A stretch of DNA of 33,173 nt from an uncultured Clostridium sp. (GCA_930986425.1 CAKNJR010000017.1:1-33173), one strand, 5' to 3'. Counted from the stretch's first letter, positions 1-7,961 are shown. Numbers and translations: made by a program. Notes: generated from the sequence alone by a model not told the origin.

Positions 1-68
1 CATTATATCAAAGGATTCTCAATTTTTCTATTCCGATACCATTTTACACTATTAAGTTGTTAGAAAAT

Positions 69-97
69 TTGCATTATGTGAAGCCTTATGCTATAAT
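69..97 (+). promoter_or_regulatory. Promoter of the replication-relaxation-like gene
   Basis: TTGCAT at 69-74, a 17-base spacer and TATAAT at 92-97 preceded by TGC (extended -10). A short hairpin (gaagtgg/ctacttc, about 110-128) lies in the leader before the GGAGG site at about 150. Confidence 0.7.
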
Positions 98-162
98 ATA
101 ATTGTTGATGAAGTGGCCAAGCTACTTCAAATCTTACAAAATAATTTTTGGAGGAATAAAAA

Positions 163-1092
163 ATGGTAGATGATAGTGAGATTAAAACAAAAGTATCGCC
201 TTTTGCAATGAGGCAACAAGAAATTAAGGTATTTGATGGAAAAGATGGATATGTTTCAATGAATCAAATTATTCAAAAAATTAATTTGGGACATATTACA
301 GAAATTCATTTTAAAATACTTAAATTAGTAAATAAATTTGAATTTGTTACATCAAGACAATTATTTTATCTTTTACAATTAGAGAAAGCTGATATGCCTT
401 CTCAAGATAAATTAAATACTAGATTGGAACAATTAGTAAAATGTAAAATACTTACAAGGTATTATTTTACTTCAGTTGAGGGAGATGGAGTATTTAGAAT
501 TTATTGCTTAGAAAAAATGGGAAAATACTTATTAGAGGCTCGTGACATTGAATGTAAATGGCAACCAAGTGATAATGCAAAGCCAGTTGAGATGATAAAG
601 AAAAAATTGGCAGGAAATCAAGTTGTTGTTGCATTTTTAAGAAAGTCATCACATGTGTCTTCTTATACTTTAAAACCACCAATAACTGATAAGAATACAG
701 GAAAAATATTTAAACCTACATTAAGTATTACATTCGAATATGCTAAAAAGAAAGTTGATTTTATATTTGAAGTTATTAGAAGAAATGAAGGATGGCAAGA
801 AGATTTAAAAACAAGAATGAATCAATACCAGAATTTTTATAAGAACTTTACACCAGGAGATTCAGGATTTTTAAATATTCCACAATTAATATTAGTTTGT
901 GAAGATGAAAGACATATGGCTGAAGTGTTCAAGGAGATAATTGTAAATAATTTATCTTTAGATAAAATAAAGATTTATTATACAACTGACTTAGAGCAAA
1001 ATGAAGATAAGTTAGACAAAACATTACATGAATTCGTAGAGGTAGATGGAAAATATAGAATTAAAAATGTGGAAGCAAAAATATTAGGATAA
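163..1092 (+). CDS. Replication-relaxation-like winged-helix protein
   Basis: This 309-residue protein resembles the replication-relaxation family (PF13814), DNA-binding proteins usually found next to conjugation or plasmid genes. Residues about 40-125 look like a winged-helix domain (helices around HFKILKLVNKF and TSRQLFYLL, then a wing). The C-terminal half (about 170-300) is an alpha/beta domain with no catalytic motif I can name. The start is supported by a GGAGG site about 8 bases upstream and by a consensus promoter at 69-97. It converges on the coupling-protein gene at 1176-3491, and two back-to-back terminators separate them. The pairing with a VirD4-type ATPase is typical of conjugative or mobilizable elements in Clostridia, but no other transfer genes are nearby. 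The family assignment comes from overall pattern recognition and is moderately sure. A direct role in plasmid relaxation is only inferred. Confidence 0.65.
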   Translation: MVDDSEIKTKVSPFAMRQQEIKVFDGKDGYVSMNQIIQKINLGHITEIHFKILKLVNKFEFVTSRQLFYLLQLEKADMPSQDKLNTRLEQLVKCKILTRYYFTSVEGDGVFRIYCLEKMGKYLLEARDIECKWQPSDNAKPVEMIKKKLAGNQVVVAFLRKSSHVSSYTLKPPITDKNTGKIFKPTLSITFEYAKKKVDFIFEVIRRNEGWQEDLKTRMNQYQNFYKNFTPGDSGFLNIPQLILVCEDERHMAEVFKEIIVNNLSLDKIKIYYTTDLEQNEDKLDKTLHEFVEVDGKYRIKNVEAKILG

Positions 1093-1095
1093 AAA

Positions 1096-1130
1096 AATCT
1101 CATGAGGCAAACTCATGAGATTAAATTTTT
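1096..1130 (+). terminator. Terminator of the replication-relaxation-like gene
   Basis: An 11-bp perfect stem (aatctcatgag 1096-1106, ctcatgagatt 1112-1122) with a 5-base loop, followed by an A/T tail ending in five T. Confidence 0.85.
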
Positions 1131-1144
1131 AAATAAAAGATATA

Positions 1145-1171
1145 AAAACCACGTGTTAATCACGTGGTTTT
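1145..1171 (-). terminator. Terminator of the coupling-protein gene
   Basis: Stem aaaccacgtg (1146-1155) and cacgtggttt (1161-1170), 5-base loop, with a T run on the minus strand just past the stem. It lies directly downstream of the coupling-protein stop codon. Confidence 0.85.
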
Positions 1172-1175
1172 AGAT

Positions 1176-3491
1176 TTAATTTTCACTTTTTTTACCTTTT
1201 TTAAATGTATAAGTTATAGCATCATCATTGTCTAGCAAGAAGTTTGTATTTGATGTATCTAATTTTATTGGGTCTGTTTCAATTTCATCATCTGAGAAAT
1301 GTACATTTTTTAGGCTTGTTTTCTTTGGCTTCTTTTCTTCACTTTCAGCTATGCCGTTGGTAAACTTAGCAAAGTTATAAGTTTTGATATCTTGTTTTTC
1401 TTTATACTTAGAACTTAAGAAGTCTAGTTTTGCAGTACCATTTACAATCTTGCCTTTTATGTCTTTTACTTTATACATACAATTCTTGAATTTTAGTGAT
1501 TGAACTTTTCCAGCTTGATATTTTGGCTTGTATTTATACTTAATACTACCTAATTTAGAATCATATTCACCTTTTGATGTATCATAAGTATTTGAGTAAT
1601 CCCATTCTTTCTTCTCACCAAGTTCCTTAGACCACCAATCATTGTCTTCTGGAGAGTTATTACCAAATACAATTTTGTTTGAACAGTTTGAAATGATTAT
1701 ATTTGCTAATTTTTCTCCTTGCTTTCTAAGTTGGTCTAAGCTTTGTGCTGATACAACAGTACCAATTCTATATTTCCTATAAATTGTAAATATAGGTTCT
1801 GTCGCTGAGCATATGAAATCAGGAAATTCATCAATGTATAAGAAGTGAGGTATACGTGTATTTTCAGTTCCTGGTCTTCTTAAAACTGAATATTGCATAA
1901 GTAGTAAGAAGAATAATCCAAATGCTTTGTGTGCTGATTCTCCTAAGTCGCCACGTCTTGTACAAACTAATGTAACTTCACCATTTGCTAAAATATTGTC
2001 GTAATTTAAATTGTTTACTCTGTTGCAAAGAATATTTCTAACACCTGGATAACGAAGCAATGAGTCAATTTGAGCAATTGGTATTGAAACTATTTTTTGC
2101 ATTTCACTTCTGTTAGGGCTGTCACTGTAGAAATTCTTTTTAAAGTAAGATATTTGCATACTATATTCTTCTGCAAGTTCTGCATCACTTTCAAGAATTC
2201 TACACATTTTTTCAACTAAGTCAAAATTACTTAATAATTTGAATAAATCTTCTATATTAGGTAATTTGCCTTCATTCATTTTAGGATATATTAATCTTAA
2301 AAGTATTGTTAAGTTTTCTATAATTTGTGATGTTTGATTTTCTCTATAAGCCATTTCCATTCCTGGATTTTTATCTGCATATAATCCTTTTAATACAGTT
2401 GATATTGCAATTGCTGTTTGAGTTGGGTCTTCAAATGCAAATGGGTTTAAACCAGGAGATGTAGGTGAGTCAGGGTCTACTAAGTTTACTGGTATACCAA
2501 AGTTGTCTGCAACACTTTTTACTTTAGATATTGTTTCATAATCTGGTGCCATGTAAGTTATACCTAAATCACGATATATTATGTTAGAACCAGAATTAGC
2601 ATATATTAAATTCTTCAAATATTTTTTATAAATACCAATTCTTGATTCAACTGGTTTTAACATATTTAAACGAAAGTGACTATTTATATAATCATTGTCA
2701 TATGGTGCAGAAAGTGTTGCTAAGCCTGTTTTTAAACATGCATAACCCATTGTTTTAGCGCATTCTTTAAAGAAATATTTTTTGTCAATGTCCTGTGCAA
2801 CCCATGGTTCAAATATTAAAGAAGTTTTTCCAGAGCCAGATACACCTACAACTAAAGTAGATTCAAATCTTTTATTTTCTGGTATTTTAACTGCATTACC
2901 ATGGTCTTTATCAGTACCGATAAGAATTTCGTTAGTATATTGTCCCCAGCCTACTGATTTATCTGATAAATCTATACCACCATAATCGAATATAGAATCA
3001 ACAATATCTTTAGTATCATTAACCATTGTGTATAGTTTTCTAAAGAAGAAGCTGATTGTTACTAAAGGTAAGTAAATAGCTATTGCAGATAAAGCTGGTT
3101 TAATTAGATATGAAAAATTGCTTGCTAAATCTGGATATCCAGGTAGTGATAATAAACCAAGCCAAGCTGCTTCATTAATCCATTCTGTAAACATTGTTAT
3201 AAATAATATATATAATGAAATACAGTAAGCGTAAAACCACTTTAATTTATCATCATCACATTTTATGAACTTTGAAGAACCTGAAAACAAAAATGCAAAT
3301 ATAGGACATAAAAGTGCTAAAGCATATGTAATAGGTCCCCAGTATACAGAAGCTACTCCTGTAAAAACAATCAATAAAAATTCCACTAACCTATCTACTA
3401 AAATAAAAATAGTTAGCAGTGATAATATATATGTGAAAAATGTGTTTCTGTCAGTTTTTAACCATTTTAAAAATTTATCAAGAAATTTCAT
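1176..3491 (-). CDS. Type IV coupling protein, VirD4/TraG-like ATPase
   Basis: This 771-residue membrane ATPase belongs to the VirD4/TraG/TraD type IV coupling protein class, which brings relaxase-bound DNA to a conjugation channel. Four hydrophobic segments lie at about 20-45, 52-70, 86-103 and 133-150. The Walker A motif is GVSGSGKTS (216-224), the Walker B motif is LYIDEFPDF (551-559), and the AQSLDQL segment (about 582) is typical of the TraG/TraD/VirD4 superfamily. The last 90 residues are charged and probably disordered. An AAAGGT site precedes the ATG. The only transfer-like neighbour is the winged-helix gene it converges on; there is no relaxase, VirB4 or channel gene beside it. A MobV relaxase lies 6 kb away in the tRNA-Leu element, and whether the two cooperate is unknown. 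The family call is firm. The substrate is not known. Confidence 0.88.
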   Translation of the reverse strand: MKFLDKFLKWLKTDRNTFFTYILSLLTIFILVDRLVEFLLIVFTGVASVYWGPITYALALLCPIFAFLFSGSSKFIKCDDDKLKWFYAYCISLYILFITMFTEWINEAAWLGLLSLPGYPDLASNFSYLIKPALSAIAIYLPLVTISFFFRKLYTMVNDTKDIVDSIFDYGGIDLSDKSVGWGQYTNEILIGTDKDHGNAVKIPENKRFESTLVVGVSGSGKTSLIFEPWVAQDIDKKYFFKECAKTMGYACLKTGLATLSAPYDNDYINSHFRLNMLKPVESRIGIYKKYLKNLIYANSGSNIIYRDLGITYMAPDYETISKVKSVADNFGIPVNLVDPDSPTSPGLNPFAFEDPTQTAIAISTVLKGLYADKNPGMEMAYRENQTSQIIENLTILLRLIYPKMNEGKLPNIEDLFKLLSNFDLVEKMCRILESDAELAEEYSMQISYFKKNFYSDSPNRSEMQKIVSIPIAQIDSLLRYPGVRNILCNRVNNLNYDNILANGEVTLVCTRRGDLGESAHKAFGLFFLLLMQYSVLRRPGTENTRIPHFLYIDEFPDFICSATEPIFTIYRKYRIGTVVSAQSLDQLRKQGEKLANIIISNCSNKIVFGNNSPEDNDWWSKELGEKKEWDYSNTYDTSKGEYDSKLGSIKYKYKPKYQAGKVQSLKFKNCMYKVKDIKGKIVNGTAKLDFLSSKYKEKQDIKTYNFAKFTNGIAESEEKKPKKTSLKNVHFSDDEIETDPIKLDTSNTNFLLDNDDAITYTFKKGKKSEN

Positions 3492-3694
3492 AATATTTAC
3501 CTTTCAAATAGAAATTATCTCATATATATATTATCCTACAAAATGAGGAAAAAAACAAGGCTTTTGGGTAATTTTTTTGACTAAATGTGAGATTAGTTTC
3601 CTATATAAATAAGAAAATTAAATATGATAATTAAAAAGTTCTTTTTAAATTTAATGTCACATATATTAAAATAACAAAATTTGAGGATTGTATA

Positions 3695-5311
3695 ATGAAG
3701 AATAGAAAAAAAGAAACTTTTTTTCAAAGTGTTATTGCTTTGATGTTATCACAAGTCATTGTAAAAATATTAGGTCTTGTTTATAAATTATATTTAACTA
3801 ATAAAAGTGGATTTGGTGATGAGGGAAATGCTATTACCAGTGCGGCTTTTCAGGTTTATTCACTAGTATTAAGTATTACTTCAATAGGAGTGCCAGCTGC
3901 AGTATCAAAGTTGGTAGCCGAAAGGTCAGCGGTAGGAGACAACAAAGGTGCATATAAAATATTTAGGATTTCAATTGCTTTATTTTCAGTAATTGGTATG
4001 GCTGGTAGTTACTTGCTTGTAATTAGTGCCAATTTTATATCAAATAGTATATTAGGAATGCCAGAAGTAGAACTGTCATTAATAGCTTTGGCTCCGTCAA
4101 TTTTTTTAGTGTCACTTATTTCTGTGTATAAGGGATATTTTAATGGCAGAGAAAATATGAAGGTGACGGCAAAAGCTCAAACTTATGACCAAATTACTAA
4201 AACTTTTTTTACTATAATTATAATAGAAATTGCATCAGTCGTAAGTAAAGTGACAAATACTGCGGTAATTGTTTCGATTGCTAATTTTGCTACGACAATA
4301 GCAAATGTTGTTGAATTAGGATATTTGTATAAATTTTATAGAAAAGAATTAAAAGAAATCAAATACGAAATTCTTTCAAGTGTACACACGAGACCAGTAA
4401 GAACATTGACAACTATTAAAGAAATAATATTTGTCGCTGTACCAATGGCTTTAAGCCCTTTTATAGGAACGATAGGAAGAAATATGGATTCCACGACAAT
4501 AATAAATGGGTTACAAGCAAATATGACATACGATGATGCAAAAATACAATATGGAATATTAAATGGAAAAGTTGATACACTTATAAATTTCCCGTTATCT
4601 TTTAGTGGCACTGTTTCAACTGCATTAGTACCAAGCATTGCATCTGCTAATTCTAAAAATACGCTAAATGATGTAGAAAAAAGAATTAACACGTCATTAC
4701 TAATTGGACTGATAATAGCAATGCCTTCTGCTGCTGTCTATTTCTTTTATTCAAATCAAATACTGGAGCTATTGTTTCCTAATGCCTCACAAGGAGGCAT
4801 AATATTACAAATCAGTTCTCTGTCAATAATTTTAGTTTCAATTGAACAAACTATAAGAGGCGTATTAATAGGAGTAGGGGATAATAAGATACCAATTATT
4901 TCAGTTATAGTAGGTGTTGTAGTTAAGCTTATACTAAATGTAATACTAATTCCATTAGATACTTTTTTTGGTGGAATAAATGGTGCTGCCATTTCAAATT
5001 TAATTTCAAACTTCGTTGTAACAGGTATAGGATATGTATGGTTAAAAAAGAAAATAAATGTTAAACTAAGAAAAATTAATATATTAAAAACAGCATTATC
5101 AACAATTATATTCATTATAATATCTAAAACTATATATAAAGTTTTAACTTTAGGTATTAATACTAAGATTAGTTTAGTAATAAGTTTAGGAATTGGGATA
5201 ATTATTTATTTCGGATTAATACTTTTATTTGACATTTTGAATACAAAACAATTACAAACGCTGTCATTTAGGCAAAAAAAGGCAAAATCTAATAAAATTT
5301 ATAATCTATAA
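3695..5311 (+). CDS. SpoVB/MurJ-like lipid-linked oligosaccharide flippase
   Basis: This 538-residue multi-span membrane protein is of the polysaccharide-biosynthesis / MATE-like MOP superfamily (SpoVB, YtgP, MurJ-like). Members flip lipid-linked cell-wall or spore-cortex precursors across the membrane. About 14 hydrophobic segments run the length of the protein. Family-like sequence includes the N-terminal helix (VIALMLSQVIVKILGLVYKL), the SIGVPAAVSKLVAE segment and VYKGYFNGRENM. Its length is typical. A GAGG site 9 bases before the ATG supports the start. The gene is transcribed away from the coupling-protein gene, and possible but weak promoter elements lie at 3577-3607. The superfamily is clear. 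Whether it acts in sporulation (SpoVB), in vegetative growth or in capsule export cannot be read from the sequence. Confidence 0.85.
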   Translation: MKNRKKETFFQSVIALMLSQVIVKILGLVYKLYLTNKSGFGDEGNAITSAAFQVYSLVLSITSIGVPAAVSKLVAERSAVGDNKGAYKIFRISIALFSVIGMAGSYLLVISANFISNSILGMPEVELSLIALAPSIFLVSLISVYKGYFNGRENMKVTAKAQTYDQITKTFFTIIIIEIASVVSKVTNTAVIVSIANFATTIANVVELGYLYKFYRKELKEIKYEILSSVHTRPVRTLTTIKEIIFVAVPMALSPFIGTIGRNMDSTTIINGLQANMTYDDAKIQYGILNGKVDTLINFPLSFSGTVSTALVPSIASANSKNTLNDVEKRINTSLLIGLIIAMPSAAVYFFYSNQILELLFPNASQGGIILQISSLSIILVSIEQTIRGVLIGVGDNKIPIISVIVGVVVKLILNVILIPLDTFFGGINGAAISNLISNFVVTGIGYVWLKKKINVKLRKINILKTALSTIIFIIISKTIYKVLTLGINTKISLVISLGIGIIIYFGLILLFDILNTKQLQTLSFRQKKAKSNKIYNL

Positions 5312-5494
5312 AATGCTTGAAAGTGGCTAAAAATCAAGAAAAAACGAAAACGTAAACTTGAAACCTTACAGCCTCAAAGGGTAGAACGAAAAAAGTAGAA
5401 CTAAAAAGAAGGATTTTGTCATTCTTTGAAGAATAATAGTAATAGTAGATGAAAGAACAGTCTACACATTCGTTCTTTATAGGAGGTAATTAAA

Positions 5495-5773
5495 ATGAAC
5501 AAATCTGAATTAATCGCAGCCGTAGCTGCTAAAACAGGAGAAACAAAAAAGAATGCTGAAGCTTCTTTAGATGCAGTAATAGAAGTTATAACAGAAGCTT
5601 TATCAAAAGGAGACAAAGTACAATTAGTAGGCTTTGGTTCTTTTGAAGTAAGAAAAAGAGCAGCTAGAAAAGGAAGAAACCCACAAACTAAAGAAGAAAT
5701 CAAAATACCAGCAAGCAAAGCTCCAGTTTTCAAAGCAGGAAAAGCTTTAAAAGATGTTGTTAATAAAAAATAA
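5495..5773 (+). CDS. hup: HU-type DNA-binding protein
   Basis: This 92-residue protein is a standard bacterial HU. It begins [11 protein letters not shown] and carries the helical dimerisation region (about 1-45), the [18 protein letters not shown] signature at the base of the DNA-binding arm (about 46-63), and the C-terminal [15 protein letters not shown] segment. HU bends and compacts DNA and is an accessory factor for replication, repair and site-specific recombination. A perfect AGGAGG site precedes the ATG by 8 bases. The 180-base leader upstream contains short hairpins but no gene. A strong terminator follows at 5811. The gene forms its own transcription unit. Confidence 0.97.
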   Translation: MNKSELIAAVAAKTGETKKNAEASLDAVIEVITEALSKGDKVQLVGFGSFEVRKRAARKGRNPQTKEEIKIPASKAPVFKAGKALKDVVNKK

Positions 5774-5810
5774 TTAATGAGTTTTATATATTAAATATGA
5801 ATTCATATAA

Positions 5811-5839
5811 AAATAGACTAGAAATAGTCTATTTTTTTT
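5811..5839 (+). terminator. Terminator of the HU gene
   Basis: Stem aaatagacta (5811-5820) and tagtctattt (5825-5834) around a GAAA loop, followed by a run of T. Confidence 0.9.
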
Positions 5840-5900
5840 GAAAAAATCTATTATTACGTAAAAAAAGTAAAATTCAGAAAAAAACTATTAATTGAGAATA

Positions 5901-5928
5901 TTGAACTATGAAATATTTATGGTATAAT
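5901..5928 (+). promoter_or_regulatory. Promoter of the CYTH gene
   Basis: TTGAAC at 5901-5906, a 16-base spacer and TATAAT at 5923-5928, about 45 bases before the start codon. Confidence 0.65.
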
Positions 5929-5972
5929 AATTTTAAGATTTCTAAATATTAAAAAGAAGAAGGAATGAAAAA

Positions 5973-6470
5973 ATGGAGATAGAAAGAAAATTTTTAATAA
6001 AGAATATTGATAACTTGGATTTGGGCAAATATGAGAAAAAGCATATTACTCAAGATTATTTGTATAAGGATAAATATACTGCAATAAGAAAAAGAATGAT
6101 AGTGAAGGATAATAAAGTAAGATATGTATATACTGTAAAAACAAAAGCTACTGGAATTTCTGCTCATGAAATAGAAAATGAAATTTCTAGGGAAGAATAT
6201 GATAGTTTAAGGATAAATGCTAACTTTAATACAATAGATAAAATTAGATATGTTATACCATATAAAAATGGTTTAAAAATTGAGTTAGACGTATTCAATG
6301 GTTGTTATAAAGGAATAATATTTGCTGAGATAGAATTTGAAAGCGAAGAGCAAGCTAAAAACACAGAATTGCCAGATTGGTTCGGAAATGAACTTTCTTG
6401 CAAACTAACTAATTCTGATATGGCTGTAAAAGATGTTGGTGAAATTTTTAACATAATAAAAAATATGTAA
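5973..6470 (+). CDS. CYTH-domain triphosphate-processing enzyme
   Basis: A 165-residue single-domain CYTH (triphosphate tunnel metalloenzyme) protein. The diagnostic ExExK motif is at the extreme N-terminus (EIERK, residues 2-6). Basic residues that would line the tunnel follow (TAIRKRM, RYVYTVKTK), then acidic strand residues (EIENEI, KIELDVF, FAEIEFES) expected to bind metal. Family members hydrolyse inorganic tripolyphosphate or thiamine triphosphate, or act as class IV adenylate cyclases. Clostridial single-domain members have mainly been described as tripolyphosphatases, so that is the likelier activity, though it is inferred. It has its own promoter at 5901-5928 and lies directly before tRNA-Leu. 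Confidence 0.88.
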   Translation: MEIERKFLIKNIDNLDLGKYEKKHITQDYLYKDKYTAIRKRMIVKDNKVRYVYTVKTKATGISAHEIENEISREEYDSLRINANFNTIDKIRYVIPYKNGLKIELDVFNGCYKGIIFAEIEFESEEQAKNTELPDWFGNELSCKLTNSDMAVKDVGEIFNIIKNM

Positions 6471-6596
6471 TAATAATATTTAGTTAATAAAATAAATGTA
6501 GTTGTGAATTATAAGAAAAAAATAATTTGGAATAATTGTAAAAGTTAATTCTATTTAGAAAAAATATAATTTTTTGAAAAATAATATAAATTTCTA

Positions 6597-6626
6597 TTGA
6601 CAAATGGGGCAAATTGATATTATAAT
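6597..6626 (+). promoter_or_regulatory. Promoter of tRNA-Leu
   Basis: Consensus TTGACA at 6597-6602, an 18-base spacer and TATAAT at 6621-6626. The mature tRNA starts 29 bases later. Confidence 0.85.
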
Positions 6627-6654
6627 AAATATTGTTCAACATTTAAATACTTAT

Positions 6655-6742
6655 GCAGATATGGCGGAACTGGTAGACGCACAGGACTTAAAATCCTGCG
6701 GACTAATAATCCGTCCCGGTTCGATTCCGGGTATCTGCACCA
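6655..6742 (+). tRNA. tRNA-Leu (anticodon TAA)
   Basis: An 88-base class II tRNA with a 7-bp acceptor stem (gcagata 6655-6661, tatctgc 6732-6738), discriminator A and encoded CCA. The anticodon stem cagga/tcctg encloses cttaaaa, giving anticodon TAA. A long variable arm (gactaataatc region) and a standard T-arm (ggttcgattcc) confirm leucine. The 3' half, from the anticodon loop onward, is duplicated at 12061. The complete tRNA at this end shows that an element inserted into the gene and restored it with its own copy of the 3' half. Confidence 0.97.
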
Positions 6743-6765
6743 ATGTATAGTAAAATAATGAAACT
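6687..6765 (+). repeat. Left attachment repeat (attL), 79 bp
   Basis: It begins at cttaaaatcctgcgg in the tRNA-Leu anticodon loop, runs through the T-arm and CCA, and continues 23 bases beyond the tRNA into the terminator. It is identical to 12061-12139. Similarity continues for about 22 further bases with two differences, both in the terminator hairpin. Confidence 0.92.
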
Positions 6766-6788
6766 TCAAAAGGTTTCATTATTTTTTT
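6757..6788 (+). terminator. tRNA-Leu terminator
   Basis: Stem aatgaaac (6757-6764) and gtttcatt (6773-6780), then seven T at 6782-6788. It partly overlaps the attachment repeat, so both element ends carry a version of it. Confidence 0.85.
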
Positions 6789-6976
6789 ACTTTAAGTGTA
6801 AACAACGGGTTATACACGTCGATATTTATAAAAATTGTGTAATGAAAATAAAGGACTATTTTGATTTATTCTTTCCATTCGCTATTAGTGTTGAAAAGAG
6901 TTATATGGTAACAAATGGTAAAGCAGAAATAAAAATAAAGCCGAATAAAAATAATTATTGAATTATAGAAAAAGCA

Positions 6977-7005
6977 TTGTTTTTAACGGAAAATTAAAGT
7001 ATAAT
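6977..7005 (+). promoter_or_regulatory. Promoter of the small-peptide (putative toxin) mRNA
   Basis: TTGTTT at 6977-6982, a 17-base spacer and perfect TATAAT at 7000-7005. The start would be near 7012. The leader can form a small hairpin (ttttcc 7016-7021, ggaaaa 7025-7030) just upstream of the Shine-Dalgarno sequence. Confidence 0.75.
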
Positions 7006-7044
7006 AAATCCATCCTTTTCCAAAGGAAAACTTTGAGAAAGGAG

Positions 7045-7073
7045 GTGAACATCTTGAGTTCTTTCGATTTAAT
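7045..7073 (+). repeat. Direct repeat copy 1 over the start codon of the small peptide
   Basis: gtgaacat, then c, then ttgagttct, then t, then tcgat, then ttaat. It covers the end of the Shine-Dalgarno, the TTG codon and the first codons. It matches 7224-7248 apart from single-base bulges, one T/C change and two extra T near the end. Confidence 0.8.
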
Positions 7074-7143
7074 TTGGCGATTAATCGTTTTGTTATTACT
7101 TAGTAATAATAAAAATGATGAAAACCAAAATTCTCAGGATTAG
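7054..7143 (+). CDS. 29-residue single-helix peptide, putative type I toxin
   Basis: A TTG-initiated ORF of 29 codons preceded by a perfect AAAGGAGGTG site 6 bases upstream. The same frame is open further upstream, but that has no initiation signal. The peptide begins MSSFDLIWRL, has one short hydrophobic helix (about residues 6-16, LIWRLIVLLLL) and ends in a polar tail rich in Asn, Asp, Gln and Glu. It is made from its own promoter (6977) and ends at a strong terminator (7156). The region from the Shine-Dalgarno to codon 6 is repeated imperfectly inside a convergent small RNA (7190-7263), which could therefore pair with the start site and block translation. Size, helix, strong RBS and antisense partner match type I toxins such as Fst. 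I do not recognise the peptide itself, and toxicity is an inference. Confidence 0.65.
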   Translation: MSSFDLIWRLIVLLLLSNNKNDENQNSQD

Positions 7144-7155
7144 TACAAACTAATC

Positions 7156-7188
7156 AAAGGCAGTCTGGTCAACTGCCTTTATTTTTTG
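7156..7188 (+). terminator. Terminator of the small-peptide mRNA
   Basis: A 9-bp perfect stem (aaaggcagt 7156-7164, actgccttt 7172-7180), 7-base loop, then a T-rich tract to 7187. Confidence 0.88.
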
Positions 7189-7189
7189 C

Positions 7190-7263
7190 ACACAAAAAAA
7201 GAGATATGTGGTCAACATATCTCGTGAACATTCGAGTTCTTCGATAATTCTCTTGCTTAAGCT
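7190..7263 (-). ncRNA. Convergent small antisense-like RNA, putative antitoxin
   Basis: A transcript of about 75 bases is predicted on the minus strand. It would start near 7263, just downstream of a consensus promoter, and end at the hairpin gagatatgt/acatatctc (7201-7209, 7215-7223) followed by seven U (7194-7200). No ORF of note lies in it. Bases 7248-7224 are the complement of a near copy of the small peptide's start region (7045-7073). Pairing would give blocks of 8, 9 and 5 bp separated by single bulged bases, with one G-U pair. The RNA would therefore act in trans on a transcript it does not overlap, as RNA II of the fst/par locus partly does. The function is inferred from architecture. 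Confidence 0.68.
7224..7248 (-). repeat. Direct repeat copy 2 inside the small RNA
   Basis: Read on the plus strand it is gtgaacat, ttcgagttct, tcgat, aat, matching 7045-7073 over the start region of the small peptide. On the transcribed minus strand it is the pairing segment of the small RNA. Confidence 0.8.
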
Positions 7264-7269
7264 AAATAT

Positions 7270-7298
7270 AGTATACTACATTTTTTATTATATGTCAA
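7270..7298 (-). promoter_or_regulatory. Consensus promoter of the small RNA
   Basis: On the minus strand: TTGACA (7298-7293), 17-base spacer, TATACT (7275-7270). This is one of the best matches to a housekeeping promoter in the window, and stronger than the one driving the peptide mRNA. Confidence 0.88.
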
Positions 7299-7330
7299 AT
7301 GTTTTTCAAATATTCTTTTTTTAAAATTAT

Positions 7331-7684
7331 TTATAATTTATTATTTTTATTTATAAAATGTTCAATTAAATCTTCAATTATTTTTCTATCATCACTTGAT
7401 AAACTCAAAATATTATCTATTAATTTTAGGTCTTGTTTTTTCATTCTATAATCAAGTAATCCTTTGAAGATACAATTAATATCTACATCTAAAATATTGC
7501 AAATATCAAGCATTGTTGTTACGCTCATTCCAGATTTGCCAAGCTCTATTAAGCTAACGAAATTAACAGAATGATCTAGTTTTTCTGCCATTTGTTCTTG
7601 GGTCATACCTTTTGATAATCTAAGTGTTTTAATATTATTTCCTATAATCTGTAAAACTTTTCTTTTTTCAATAGTTTCCTGCAT
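7331..7684 (-). CDS. XRE-family transcriptional regulator of the element
   Basis: This 117-residue protein has an N-terminal helix-turn-helix of the XRE/Cro-C1 type (about residues 14-68: IGNNIKTLRLSKGMTQEQMA, then the recognition helix around SVNFVSLIELGKSGMS) and a helical C-terminal tail. I start it at 7684 because a GGAGGAG site lies 8 bases before that ATG; an ATG 33 bases further upstream would place this site inside the coding region. A TATACT box lies about 20 bases upstream in the leader, overlapping a near-palindrome (agtaac/gttat) that could be an autoregulatory operator. It sits between the toxin-like locus and the two membrane genes. It probably controls element genes, but the target is unknown. 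Confidence 0.85.
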   Translation of the reverse strand: MQETIEKRKVLQIIGNNIKTLRLSKGMTQEQMAEKLDHSVNFVSLIELGKSGMSVTTMLDICNILDVDINCIFKGLLDYRMKKQDLKLIDNILSLSSDDRKIIEDLIEHFINKNNKL

Positions 7685-7767
7685 ATTATATACACTCCTC
7701 CAGTGATAGTATAACAACGTTACTTGAATTTATTAACAAAATAATTAGTGAATTTATCTCTAAATAC

Positions 7768-7796
7768 TTGATAAAATAAAACAATATTGATATAAT
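7768..7796 (+). promoter_or_regulatory. Promoter of the membrane-protein pair
   Basis: TTGATA at 7768-7773, 17-base spacer, TATAAT at 7791-7796. The transcript would have a leader of about 160 bases that includes an isolated GGGAGGTGAAA site at 7855-7865 with no usable ORF behind it, perhaps the relic of a deleted gene. Confidence 0.7.
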
Positions 7797-7961
7797 CGAT
7801 TCACAACATATTCATAATAAAACTTAAGTAAAATATTATTTTTATATTTTTAGTGGGAGGTGAAAATATAAAGAACTGAAAAGTAAACAAAGTATCTTTG
7901 ATATTTTTTTTGATGAAATAACACATAAAAATACAATAAAAAAATTAGAAAGGGGATAAAA

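Noticed and set aside
3265..3546. 93-codon frame opposite the coupling-protein N-terminus
   Set aside because: Antisense shadow of the transmembrane region, without a ribosome binding site.
6743..6961. 72-codon frame just after tRNA-Leu (and a 39-codon frame inside it from about 6843)
   Set aside because: It begins in the tRNA terminator, and neither start has a Shine-Dalgarno sequence.
7855..7890. A small gene behind the GGGAGGTGAAA site
   Set aside because: Possible starts run into stop codons within at most eight codons, so no peptide gene can be supported.
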